A DNA stretch of 64,000 nt from Sphingomonas sp. (GTDB lineage: Bacteria; Pseudomonadota; Alphaproteobacteria; Sphingomonadales; Sphingomonadaceae): contig NZ_JAHBZJ010000003.1 in the NCBI RefSeq assembly GCF_019635455.1, positions 124,001 to 188,000 on the forward strand, in the 5' to 3' direction. The stretch's first letter is position 1; every line of letters starts with the position of its first letter. Made by a program: the position numbers and the translations under genes. Below, in pieces: positions 18,796 through 27,394 of the stretch. The notes below the pieces were generated by a model. The model was given only the letters and a program-made list of their open reading frames with translations. It did not search any database and was not told the DNA's origin.

Positions 18796-19661
18796 TCGGC
18801 ACGCGGATATCCCTGCGCGTACAGCAGCGCGGTCAGGTCGCCATGGTCGATCCGCGCGCCAGCCGCGGCCGCAACCACCGGCTTGGCGTGATAGGCGACG
18901 CCCAGCCCCGCCCTGCGGATCATCGCCAGGTCATTCGCGCCGTCACCCACCGCCATCGTCGCGTTCGCATCCAGCCCCAGTTCGTTCATCGCCCCCAACA
19001 GGGTCTCCTCCTTGGTCGAGGAATCGACGATCGGCTTGCCGACCTTGCCGGTGAGCGCATCGCCGTCGATCAGCAGTTCGTTGGCGATCACCCGGTCGAA
19101 CCCGATCTGCGCGCCCACCGGCTGCGCGAACCGCGTGAACCCACCCGACACCAGAATGGCATGTGCGCCGTGCGCCTTCATCGTCCGGATCAGCGTCCGG
19201 GCGCCCGGCATCAGCCTCACCCGCTCGGCAAGGCACCGGTCGATGGCGTCCGCGCCCAGTCCCGTCAGCAGCGCGACCCGCGCGTCCAGCGCCTCGGCGA
19301 AATCCAGCTCGCCGCGCATCGCCGCCTCGGTCACTTCGGCGATCTGCGCCTTGATCCCGGCATAGTCGGCCAGCTCATCGATGCATTCGACGGTGATCAT
19401 CGTCGAATCCATATCGGCGACGATCAGCTTCTTGGCGCGGTTGGCGGCGGGCTGAACCACGGTGTCGATCCCGGCAATCGTCCCGTCGATCGCCGTGCGG
19501 CCGGCCTCCGGGGCCTTGTCGAACGGCAGGTCCACCGCCACGCCCTCATCGAGCGACACCGGCTCGCCGGGCGCACACCCCGCCGCGCGAAGCCTGTCGA
19601 GCACGTTGGAAATATCGCCCGCTTTCAGCCTGTCCGCTGCTATCAAGGTCGCAATGAACAT
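18780..19661 (-). CDS. serB: Phosphoserine phosphatase SerB
   Basis: 293 aa from 19661. The HAD nucleophile motif is DMDSTM (Asp83, Asp85), followed by the SGGFT motif II, a Lys motif (GKVGKPIVDSSTKEE) and GDGANDLAM. It performs the last step of serine synthesis. The start at 19661 has GGAG eight bases upstream; a longer in-frame ATG at 19673 lacks that. This start shares the CATG with the miaA start region on the other strand. The N-terminal about 70 residues correspond to the ACT-like domain of SerB. Confidence 0.94.
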   Translation of the reverse strand: MFIATLIAADRLKAGDISNVLDRLRAAGCAPGEPVSLDEGVAVDLPFDKAPEAGRTAIDGTIAGIDTVVQPAANRAKKLIVADMDSTMITVECIDELADYAGIKAQIAEVTEAAMRGELDFAEALDARVALLTGLGADAIDRCLAERVRLMPGARTLIRTMKAHGAHAILVSGGFTRFAQPVGAQIGFDRVIANELLIDGDALTGKVGKPIVDSSTKEETLLGAMNELGLDANATMAVGDGANDLAMIRRAGLGVAYHAKPVVAAAAGARIDHGDLTALLYAQGYPRAEWVAD

Positions 19662-20589
19662 GCCGAACTCCATGAAGCCAAGGGTCGCGCTCATCGCAGG
19701 GCCGACCGCGAGCGGCAAGTCCGCTCTCGCGATCGAGCTGGCGCGGCGTATCGGCGGTACGATCATCAATGCCGATTCGGCGCAGGTCTATGCCGATCTC
19801 CGCATCCTCACCGCCCGTCCGTCACCCGAGGAGGAGGCGCAGGCGCCCCATCGCCTGTTCGGCCATGTCGCCGGGAACGAGGAATATTCCGCCGCCCGCT
19901 GGGCGCAGGAAGCGCGGGCGGAGATCGAAGCGGCCGCTGCCCGGAACAGCCTGCCGATCCTGGTCGGCGGGACCGGCATGTATATCCGCACGCTGCTGGA
20001 CGGGATCGCTCCGGTGCCGCAGATCGATCCGCAGGTTCGCGCGAGCGTTCGCGCGCTGCCCGTGGCCGACGCGCATATCCGTCTTCGCGAACTGGACCCG
20101 GAGGCGGCGCGGCGCCTGCACCCGGCCGACACCACGCGCGTCGCCCGCGCGCTGGAGGTGGTGGTCGCCACCGGCCGCGCGCTTTCCGACTGGCAGGGCG
20201 ACCGCGTCGGCGGGATCGGCGGCGCGATCGCGCTCCATCCGCTCATCCTGCTGCCCGACCGCGCCTGGCTTGCCGCCCGGTGCGACCGCCGGCTCGTCGC
20301 GATGTTCGACAGCGGCGCGGTCAAAGAGGTTCGGGCGTTGATCGCGCGGACCGATATCACCGCGTCCGCTCCGGTCCGCCGCGCCATCGGCGTCGCCGAA
20401 ATCGCGGCGATGGAGGCCGGCGAAATCTCACGGGAAACGGCGCTTGAACGCACCCAGGCGGCGACTCGTCAGTATGCGAAGCGGCAATATACCTGGCTGC
20501 GCCACCAGATGCCGGGCGAATGGCCGCGCCGGGATGAGACAGAAATATCCAAACAAATATCCTCATTCGCATCATTATTACACAAATAG
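19654..20589 (+). CDS. miaA: tRNA dimethylallyltransferase MiaA
   Basis: 311 aa. The P-loop GPTASGKS is at residues 16-23, DSAQVY follows, then GGTGMYIRTLLDGI. MiaA adds an isopentenyl group at A37 of tRNAs reading UNN codons. The start at 19654 has AAGG six bases upstream; starts at 19660 and 19672 are also possible. It faces serB, and the two coding regions overlap by 8 nt, so each promoter must lie in the other's coding sequence. The last 15 codons (from 20543) are unusually AT-rich. Confidence 0.94.
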   Translation: MNMPNSMKPRVALIAGPTASGKSALAIELARRIGGTIINADSAQVYADLRILTARPSPEEEAQAPHRLFGHVAGNEEYSAARWAQEARAEIEAAAARNSLPILVGGTGMYIRTLLDGIAPVPQIDPQVRASVRALPVADAHIRLRELDPEAARRLHPADTTRVARALEVVVATGRALSDWQGDRVGGIGGAIALHPLILLPDRAWLAARCDRRLVAMFDSGAVKEVRALIARTDITASAPVRRAIGVAEIAAMEAGEISRETALERTQAATRQYAKRQYTWLRHQMPGEWPRRDETEISKQISSFASLLHK

Positions 20590-20592
20590 AGG

Positions 20593-20640
20593 TTGACACG
20601 TATCTTTCATACGCATAGCAGCGCGCTTCCCCGGCTGCTA
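20593..20640 (+). promoter_or_regulatory. Putative ilvB promoter with adjacent perfect inverted repeat
   Basis: TTGACA (20593-20598) is a consensus -35; 17 nt later TAGCAG (20616-20621) is a weak -10. TAGCAGC (20616-20622) and GCTGCTA (20634-20640) form a perfect 7-bp inverted repeat with an 11-nt spacer, overlapping the -10 and the expected transcription start. It could be an operator or, if transcribed, a 5' hairpin. No leader peptide rich in Val, Leu or Ile codons is visible here. Confidence 0.5.
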
Positions 20641-20669
20641 TTGCAGTGCGGCATCAAAGGAGACGTGAC

Positions 20670-22430
20670 GTGGCGGAGAAAAGCGGAGCCGATATCCTGA
20701 TCGAGGCGCTGGTCGACCTCGGTGTGGAGGTCGTGTTCGGCTATCCTGGCGGTGCGGTCCTCCCGATCTACGACGCGATCTTTCAGCAAAAGAAGATTCG
20801 CCACATCCTCGTCCGCCACGAACAGGCCGCGACGCACGCGGCGGAGGGTTATGCCCGCGCGACCGGCAAGCCCGGGGTCGTGCTCGTCACCTCCGGTCCC
20901 GGCGCGACCAACGCCGTCACCGGCATCACCGACGCGCTGATGGATTCGATCCCGATGGTGGTCATCACCGGCCAGGTGCCGACCCATCTGATCGGTTCCG
21001 ACGCGTTTCAGGAGGCGGATACGGTCGGCATCACCCGCCACTGCACCAAGCACAACTATCTGGTGAAGGACCCCGCCCAGCTCGGCGCGGTCGTGCATGA
21101 GGCGTTCCACATTGCCACCTCCGGCCGCCCCGGCCCGGTGGTGATCGACATTCCCAAGGACGTGCAGATCGCGACCGCGCGCTACGCCAAGCCCGGCCCG
21201 ATCCAGCACAAGACCTATCGCCCGCAGGTCAAGGCCGATCCGGCGCTGCTCGATGCGGCGATCGAAATGCTCGCGGCGGCGGAACGGCCGATCTTCTACA
21301 CCGGCGGCGGCATCATCAATGCCGGACCGGGCGCCTCGCAATTGCTGCGCGAGCTGGCAAAGATCACCGGCGCGCCGGTTACCTCGACGCTGATGGGCCT
21401 GGGCGCCTTCCCCGCCTCGTCGGACCAGTGGCTCGGCATGCTCGGCATGCACGGCACCTATGAAGCCAATATGGCGATGAACCAGGCCGATCTGATCGTC
21501 GCGCTGGGCGCGCGGTTCGACGATCGCGTGACCGGTCGGCTCGACGCCTTCGCGCCGCATGCGAAGAAGATCCATATCGACATCGACCGATCGTCGATGA
21601 ACAAGACGGTGCGGGTGGACCTGCCGATCGTCGCCGATGTCGGCCGCGCGCTTGAGGACATGGTCCGCCTCTGGAAGGCGCGCCAGCACCCGAAACCCGC
21701 CCTGGGCGACTGGTGGCGCCGGATCGAGGGGTGGCGGCACGTCCGCTGCCTCGACTTTCCGGAGGACGGCCCCGGCTTCGATCCCGAAACCATCATGCCG
21801 CAGCGCGCGATCCGCGCCTTGTGGGAGGCAACGCACAACCAGGCACCGATCATCACGACCGAGGTCGGCCAGCATCAGATGTGGGCGGCCCAGCATTTCG
21901 GCTTCGAAGCGCCGAACAAGTGGCTCACCAGCGGCGGCCTCGGCACGATGGGCTATGGCCTGCCGGCCGCGATCGGCGCGCAGCTCGGCAACCCGAACGC
22001 ACTCGTCATCGACATCGCCGGCGAAGCGTCGATCCAGATGAACATCCAGGAACTGGCGACCGCGACCCAATATCGCCTGCCGGTCAAGATCTTCATCCTC
22101 AACAACGAATATATGGGGATGGTCCGCCAGTGGCAGGAACTGACCTATCAATCGCGCTACGCCGAAAGCTATAGCGACGCCCTGCCCGATTTCGTGAAGC
22201 TCGGCGAAGCCTATGGCTGGAAGGGCATCCGCATCGACAAGCGCGGCGAACTGGACGACGGCATCGCCGCGATGCTCGCCCATGACGGCCCGGTGATCGT
22301 CGATTGCCGCGTGGCGAAGCTCGCCAACTGCTTCCCGATGATACCGTCGGGCGCCGCCCATACCGAAATGCTCCTCCAGGCCGCCGAAGTTTCGGGGCTG
22401 ATGGACGACGAAGCCAAGGCGCTGGTCTGA
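20670..22430 (+). CDS. ilvB: Acetolactate synthase large subunit
   Basis: 586 aa, thiamine-diphosphate enzyme, the first common step of Val/Leu/Ile synthesis. The start is the GTG at 20670, with AAAGGAG at 20656-20662 (7-nt spacing); other upstream GTGs are out of frame or lack a site. The catalytic Glu is in RHEQAA (Glu51), and the ThDP motif region reads IAGEASIQMN...LNNEY, with Glu where most families have Asp in the GD motif. ilvH follows 4 nt downstream, giving a coupled holoenzyme operon. Confidence 0.97.
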   Translation: MAEKSGADILIEALVDLGVEVVFGYPGGAVLPIYDAIFQQKKIRHILVRHEQAATHAAEGYARATGKPGVVLVTSGPGATNAVTGITDALMDSIPMVVITGQVPTHLIGSDAFQEADTVGITRHCTKHNYLVKDPAQLGAVVHEAFHIATSGRPGPVVIDIPKDVQIATARYAKPGPIQHKTYRPQVKADPALLDAAIEMLAAAERPIFYTGGGIINAGPGASQLLRELAKITGAPVTSTLMGLGAFPASSDQWLGMLGMHGTYEANMAMNQADLIVALGARFDDRVTGRLDAFAPHAKKIHIDIDRSSMNKTVRVDLPIVADVGRALEDMVRLWKARQHPKPALGDWWRRIEGWRHVRCLDFPEDGPGFDPETIMPQRAIRALWEATHNQAPIITTEVGQHQMWAAQHFGFEAPNKWLTSGGLGTMGYGLPAAIGAQLGNPNALVIDIAGEASIQMNIQELATATQYRLPVKIFILNNEYMGMVRQWQELTYQSRYAESYSDALPDFVKLGEAYGWKGIRIDKRGELDDGIAAMLAHDGPVIVDCRVAKLANCFPMIPSGAAHTEMLLQAAEVSGLMDDEAKALV

Positions 22431-22434
22431 TCCC

Positions 22435-22950
22435 ATGCACATCAAGGAAGAAAAGGCCGAGCGGCACACGCTCGCCGTCATCGTCGACAACGAACCGGGC
22501 ATCCTCGCGCGGATCGCCGGCCTGTTCACCGCGCGCGGCTATAATATCGAGAGCCTGACGGTCAGCGAGATCACCGACGACAAATCGGTGAGCCGCATCA
22601 CCATCGTCACCAGCGCCAGTCCGCATGTGCTCGAACAGATCGTGGCGCAGCTCGACCGGCTGGTGCCGGTGCATAAGGTGCGCGACCTGACCGCCGAGGG
22701 CGAGCATGTCGAGCGCGAACTGGCGCTGGTCAAGGTCGCCGGCACCGGCGATCACCGGATCGAGGCGCTGCGCCTGTCTGAGGTCTATCGCGCCCGGGTG
22801 GTCGACGCGACCATCTCCAGCTTCGTGTTCGAAGTCACCGGGACCACCGAAAAAATCGACAAGTTCGTCGAACTGATGGGCGAAGTCGGCCTGATCGAGG
22901 TCGCTCGCACCGGCATCGTCGCCATCGGCCGGGGCAAGGAAGCGGCCTGA
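22435..22950 (+). CDS. ilvH: Acetolactate synthase small (regulatory) subunit
   Basis: 171 aa. An N-terminal ACT domain (RHTLAVIVDNEPGILARIAGLF...GYNIESLTV) is followed by the C-terminal ALS small-subunit domain. It activates IlvB and normally confers valine feedback inhibition. It begins 4 nt after ilvB, so translation is coupled. A double-hairpin repeat separates it from ilvC. Confidence 0.96.
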   Translation: MHIKEEKAERHTLAVIVDNEPGILARIAGLFTARGYNIESLTVSEITDDKSVSRITIVTSASPHVLEQIVAQLDRLVPVHKVRDLTAEGEHVERELALVKVAGTGDHRIEALRLSEVYRARVVDATISSFVFEVTGTTEKIDKFVELMGEVGLIEVARTGIVAIGRGKEAA

Positions 22951-22960
22951 ACAATTTCTT

Positions 22961-24089
<1,129 letters not shown>

Positions 24090-24096
24090 GCCAGAG

Positions 24097-24123
24097 CGAA
24101 GGCGCCCCGGCGAGGCGCCTTCG
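24097..24123 (+). terminator. Hairpin after ilvC
   Basis: CGAAGGCGCC (24097-24106) and GGCGCCTTCG (24114-24123) form a perfect 10-bp stem with a 7-nt loop just after the ilvC stop. There is no T-run, so it is a terminator-like or 3'-protecting structure. Three tandem GTCAGCG units follow at about 24130-24150. Confidence 0.6.
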
Positions 24124-24144
24124 CCGCCGGTCAGCGGTCAGCGG

Positions 24145-24579
24145 TCAGCGAGTCTCGCCGACCGGCCCGTCCGTCGAGCCGAAGATTTTCTGGCAATTGT
24201 TCTTGTTCTGCTTGAACACGCACCAGTCGCGGCACGACTGAAGGGAGCCATCGCGCTGATCCCAGGCCTTGGTACACATGCGATACGCCCGGTCTTCCCG
24301 ATCGGCATCGATCAGGCCCTGCTTTTCATCCGAGACATATTGCATCAGCGCCAGCACAAAGGACGCGCCGATCGCCAGCAAGCCCAGCGCGCCCTTCATC
24401 TGGTTGCTGCCCTCGGCGCGATTCGCCGCCTCAGACTGCTCATAGCTATCGTAGATGAGCACGCCCGCGGCATTACGACGGTTGAACGCATCGCGCTTGA
24501 TGTTCTCGGCACCCTTTGCCCACCAGGTGCAAAGCGCAATGCCACCGACGAACAAGGTAATTGCGACCAGGTAGTACAT
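24145..24579 (-). CDS. Cys-containing membrane protein of unknown function
   Basis: 144 aa from the ATG at 24579, which has a strong GGGGGAG site. Two hydrophobic segments (about residues 3-20 and 63-81) are separated by a charged loop. The C-terminal region contains four Cys in the pattern C-x13-C-x3-C-x8-C (MCTKAW...SCRDWCVF...NNCQ), suggesting disulfides or metal binding. Base composition is visibly less GC-rich than neighbours, and the gene lies on the opposite strand between ilvC and a degenerate duplicate of the ilvC 3' end, which suggests acquisition. I do not recognise the family. Confidence 0.78.
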   Translation of the reverse strand: MYYLVAITLFVGGIALCTWWAKGAENIKRDAFNRRNAAGVLIYDSYEQSEAANRAEGSNQMKGALGLLAIGASFVLALMQYVSDEKQGLIDADREDRAYRMCTKAWDQRDGSLQSCRDWCVFKQNKNNCQKIFGSTDGPVGETR

Positions 24580-24675
24580 CGCGATTCTCCCCCTTAGCCT
24601 GTCGGACGATGCCGATCCGGATTTTGCCACGCAAGAGAATTGCGTGTCGCCCCGGCTAGGCTGAGATCGAAGCCA

Positions 24676-24746
24676 GTGGCGGGGCCGAGGCGCATCCCAT
24701 CGAAAGGACCGGCGCCGGCAAGCTGGTGGAAAAGGGCGAGAGCCGA
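24676..24746 (+). pseudogene. Decayed partial copy of the ilvC 3' end
   Basis: Bases 24680-24716 match ilvC 23991-24025 closely (GCCGAGGCGCATCC-ATCGAAA-GACCGGCGC), and 24719-24738 resemble 24060-24080 (CAAGCTGGT-GA-AAGG). About 30 nt of ilvC between these blocks is missing. No reading frame is preserved. It is a vestige of a duplication lying 97-167 nt upstream of the start of the minus-strand membrane protein gene. Confidence 0.6.
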
Positions 24747-24762
24747 TCCGTCCTGGGCGGGC

Positions 24763-24779
24763 GGAAACGATCGGTTTCC
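24763..24779. promoter_or_regulatory. Inverted repeat GGAAAC-N5-GTTTCC upstream of yceI
   Basis: A perfect 6-bp dyad with a GATCG centre, 71 nt before the yceI start and followed by a locally AT-richer TTGTTTGACG segment. The position suggests an operator for the yceI gene. No cognate regulator is evident. Confidence 0.4.
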
Positions 24780-24849
24780 AACGCGTTGTTTGACGCGCGC
24801 GCGATGTTTCTGAAGGCTGCGCGCCCGTCGTCACGTTCGGAGACCGCCC

Positions 24850-25485
24850 ATGCGCATCCTCATCGCCGCCCTCGTCGCCACTACCGCCGTTGCGACGCCG
24901 ATCGTCGCCCAGCAGATGAAGGCGCCGGGGACGAAGAATGTCGCCATCGTCACCGGCGGCACCTATCAGGTCGATCCCAATCACACTTTCGCGACATGGA
25001 CGGTCGATCATTTCGGCTTCACACCGCTCACCGGCATCTTCGGATCGATGACCGGGACGCTTCAGCTGGATCCAAAGGCTCCCGCAGCGACGAAGGTCGA
25101 TGTCACTATCCCGATCGAAAAGGGCCTGATGACGGTCGAGGGGCTGAAGAACCACTTCCTCCGCCCGGGCAAGGATGGCGGCAAGCCCGATTTCTTTGGT
25201 CCGGACCCGGCTCCCGGCCGGTTCGTGTCCACGCGCGTCACCGTCCGGGGCAAGGATGCGGCGACGCTGGCCGGCAACCTGACCCTTAACGGCGTGACGA
25301 AGCCGGTGACGCTCGCGGTGAGATTCTACGGTGCCGGCCGGATGCCCGCTCAGATGGGCGGGAAGGAGAATGTCGGCTTCACCGCGACCGGCACGGTCCG
25401 GCGCAGCGATTTCGGTCTGGGTCTCGCCGTCCCCCTCGTCTCGGACGAGGTGCAACTGAACATCTCTGCCGCCTTCATGAAGTAA
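24850..25485 (+). CDS. YceI-family periplasmic protein
   Basis: 211 aa with a signal peptide (MRILIAALVATTAVATPIVA then QQ). The YceI lipocalin-like barrel is recognisable: YQVDPNHTFATWTVDHFGFTPLTGIFGSM, then LTLNGVTKPVTLAVRFYG and GFTATGTVRRSDFGLG. The family binds polyisoprenoids in the periplasm and is often induced by stress. It lies alone, preceded by the ilvC remnant and a dyad; the leu leader follows after 50 nt. Confidence 0.9.
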   Translation: MRILIAALVATTAVATPIVAQQMKAPGTKNVAIVTGGTYQVDPNHTFATWTVDHFGFTPLTGIFGSMTGTLQLDPKAPAATKVDVTIPIEKGLMTVEGLKNHFLRPGKDGGKPDFFGPDPAPGRFVSTRVTVRGKDAATLAGNLTLNGVTKPVTLAVRFYGAGRMPAQMGGKENVGFTATGTVRRSDFGLGLAVPLVSDEVQLNISAAFMK

Positions 25486-25535
25486 CCGCAGAAACCAGGC
25501 TTTCTTTGTTAACCCGCGCGGGCTATGGGCGGCAC

Positions 25536-25586
25536 ATGACTGCCATCCATGGCCTGCTTCTTCTTGCACGACTTACGCGCCCTTAG
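25536..25586 (+). CDS. leu operon leader peptide
   Basis: A 16-codon frame, MTAIHGLLLLARLTRP, ending in TAG 90 nt before leuA. Five of 16 codons are Leu, four of them consecutive (CTG CTT CTT CTT), with another after three codons. CTT is otherwise uncommon in these genes. Its last codons form the left arm of a long hairpin. This is the classic layout of ribosome-mediated attenuation controlled by tRNA-Leu charging. No strong ribosome site is visible before the ATG. Confidence 0.82.
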   Translation: MTAIHGLLLLARLTRP

Positions 25587-25632
25587 GGCGTGAACCTGCG
25601 CGGGCGCGTCCTGCGCACACGGCCTAAGGGCG
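25578..25632 (+). promoter_or_regulatory. leuA attenuator hairpin
   Basis: CGCCCTTAGG (25578-25587, overlapping the leader stop codon) pairs perfectly with CCTAAGGGCG (25623-25632). The stem continues inward with CGTG/CACG and TGCGC/GCGCA. An upstream palindrome CCCGCGCGGG (25513-25522) could provide a competing pairing with the GCGCGGG at 25598-25604. There is no following T-run, so termination may need Rho or act at translation. Confidence 0.62.
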
Positions 25633-25675
25633 AACCGAGCCACCCCGACCGCCATATCTGCAAGCGAGCTGACCC

Positions 25676-27340
25676 ATGTTGCGCGATCCCAGCGTCAAAT
25701 ACCGCCCCTTTCCCCAGATCGACCTGCCCGACCGGCAATGGCCGAACCGCACCATCACCCGCGCGCCGCGCTGGCTGTCGACCGACATGCGCGACGGCAA
25801 TCAGGCGCTGATCGACCCGATGGACGCGGAGAAGAAGACGCGTTTCTTCGACCTGCTCTGCCGCGTCGGGCTGAAGGAGATCGAGGTCGGGTTCCCCAGC
25901 GCGGGCGCCACCGAATTCGATTTCATTTCCGCACTGGTGCGCGATGGCCATGTTCCCGACGACGTGTTCGTCCAGGTGCTGACCCAGGCCCGCCGCGATC
26001 TCATCGACACCACGTTCGACAGCCTGGTCGGCGCGAAACAGGCGATCGTCCATGTCTATAACGCCGTCTCGCCGGCATGGCGGCGGATCGTGTTCGACAT
26101 GGACCGGGCGCAGGTGAAGCAGATCGCGGTCGATGCGGCGAAGCTGTTGCGCGACAATGCCGCCGCCCGGCCCGATACCGACTGGCATTTCCAGTATAGT
26201 CCCGAAACCTTCTCCACCGCCGAAATCGATTTTTCGGTCGAAGTGTGCGCGGCGGTGATGGACGTGCTGCGGCCGACGGCGGACCGGCCCATCATCTTCA
26301 ACCTGCCCGCAACCGTCGAATGCGCGACGCCGAACATCTATGCCGATCAGATCGAATATTTCTGCCGGCATATTCCGAACCGTGAAGCGGTGGTGGTCTC
26401 GCTCCACACCCATAATGATCGCGGCACCGGCGTCGCGGCGGCGGAACTCGGCGTGATGGCGGGGGCCGATCGGGTCGAAGGCTGTCTGCTCGGCAATGGT
26501 GAGCGCACCGGCAATTGCGACCTCGTGACCGTCGCGATGAACATGTACACGCAGGGCGTCGATCCTGGCCTCGACTTTTCGGACATCGATGAGGTGGTGA
26601 AGACGGTGGAATATTGCACCAACATCGCGGTGCATCCGCGCACGCCCTATGCCGGCGAACTGGTCTTCACCGCCTTTTCGGGCAGCCACCAGGACGCGAT
26701 CAAAAAGGGGTTCGCGGCCCAGGAAGCCCGCAACGACGCCTATTGGGAGGTGCCGTACCTGCCGATCGACCCGGCCGATCTGGGGCGCAGCTACGAAGCG
26801 GTGATCCGCGTCAATTCGCAAAGTGGCAAGGGTGGAGTCGCCTGGGTGCTGGAGCAGGACAAGGGGCTGAAACTCCCCAAGCGGCTCCAGGCGGATTTCA
26901 GCCGCCACGTCCAGCGCATGGCCGACGAAACCAGTCGCGAACTCAACGCGCGGGACATCTGGCGCGCCTTCGCCGCCGCCTATCGTCTCGATCACCCGCA
27001 GCGCTTTCGCCTAGGCGCCTATGACGAAACGCGCGCGCCGAACGGCGAACGGATCTTCGCCGGCGCGATCCTGCATGACGGCGTTCAGAAATCGGTCAGC
27101 GGACGCGGCAACGGGCTGATTTCCAGCGTCGTCGCCGCGATCCGCGACGGGTTCGGCGTCGATCTCGATATCGCCGATTATGCCGAACACGCGATCGGTC
27201 ATGGGTCGGGCGCCCAGGCGGCCGCCTATGTCGAATGCCGCACCGGCAACGGCGATACCGTATGGGGCGTCGGCATCGACGAGGATGTCGCCACCGCCAG
27301 CGTCCGTGCCGTGCTCAGCGCCGCTGGCGCGGTCGGCTGA
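25676..27340 (+). CDS. leuA: 2-isopropylmalate synthase (type 2)
   Basis: 554 aa, the longer LeuA form. The N-terminal KYRPFPQIDLPDRQWPN is characteristic of this type. The TIM-barrel active-site motifs are TDMRDGNQALIDPM and the metal-binding HTHNDRGTG; the C-terminal regulatory domain contains ISSVVAAIRDGFGVD and EHAIGHGSGAQAAAYVE, which usually confers leucine feedback. It condenses acetyl-CoA with 2-ketoisovalerate, using the product of the ilv genes 2-5 kb upstream. Confidence 0.96.
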   Translation: MLRDPSVKYRPFPQIDLPDRQWPNRTITRAPRWLSTDMRDGNQALIDPMDAEKKTRFFDLLCRVGLKEIEVGFPSAGATEFDFISALVRDGHVPDDVFVQVLTQARRDLIDTTFDSLVGAKQAIVHVYNAVSPAWRRIVFDMDRAQVKQIAVDAAKLLRDNAAARPDTDWHFQYSPETFSTAEIDFSVEVCAAVMDVLRPTADRPIIFNLPATVECATPNIYADQIEYFCRHIPNREAVVVSLHTHNDRGTGVAAAELGVMAGADRVEGCLLGNGERTGNCDLVTVAMNMYTQGVDPGLDFSDIDEVVKTVEYCTNIAVHPRTPYAGELVFTAFSGSHQDAIKKGFAAQEARNDAYWEVPYLPIDPADLGRSYEAVIRVNSQSGKGGVAWVLEQDKGLKLPKRLQADFSRHVQRMADETSRELNARDIWRAFAAAYRLDHPQRFRLGAYDETRAPNGERIFAGAILHDGVQKSVSGRGNGLISSVVAAIRDGFGVDLDIADYAEHAIGHGSGAQAAAYVECRTGNGDTVWGVGIDEDVATASVRAVLSAAGAVG

Positions 27341-27394
27341 CGCGTCCAGGCCTCTCGACCGCGCACCGCTCTCCCTCAGTCCGCAGGAACCCCG

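Noticed and set aside
20607..22529. Long minus-strand frame opposite ilvB (640 codons)
   Set aside because: Antisense to ilvB, and its start would lie within ilvH; no motifs.
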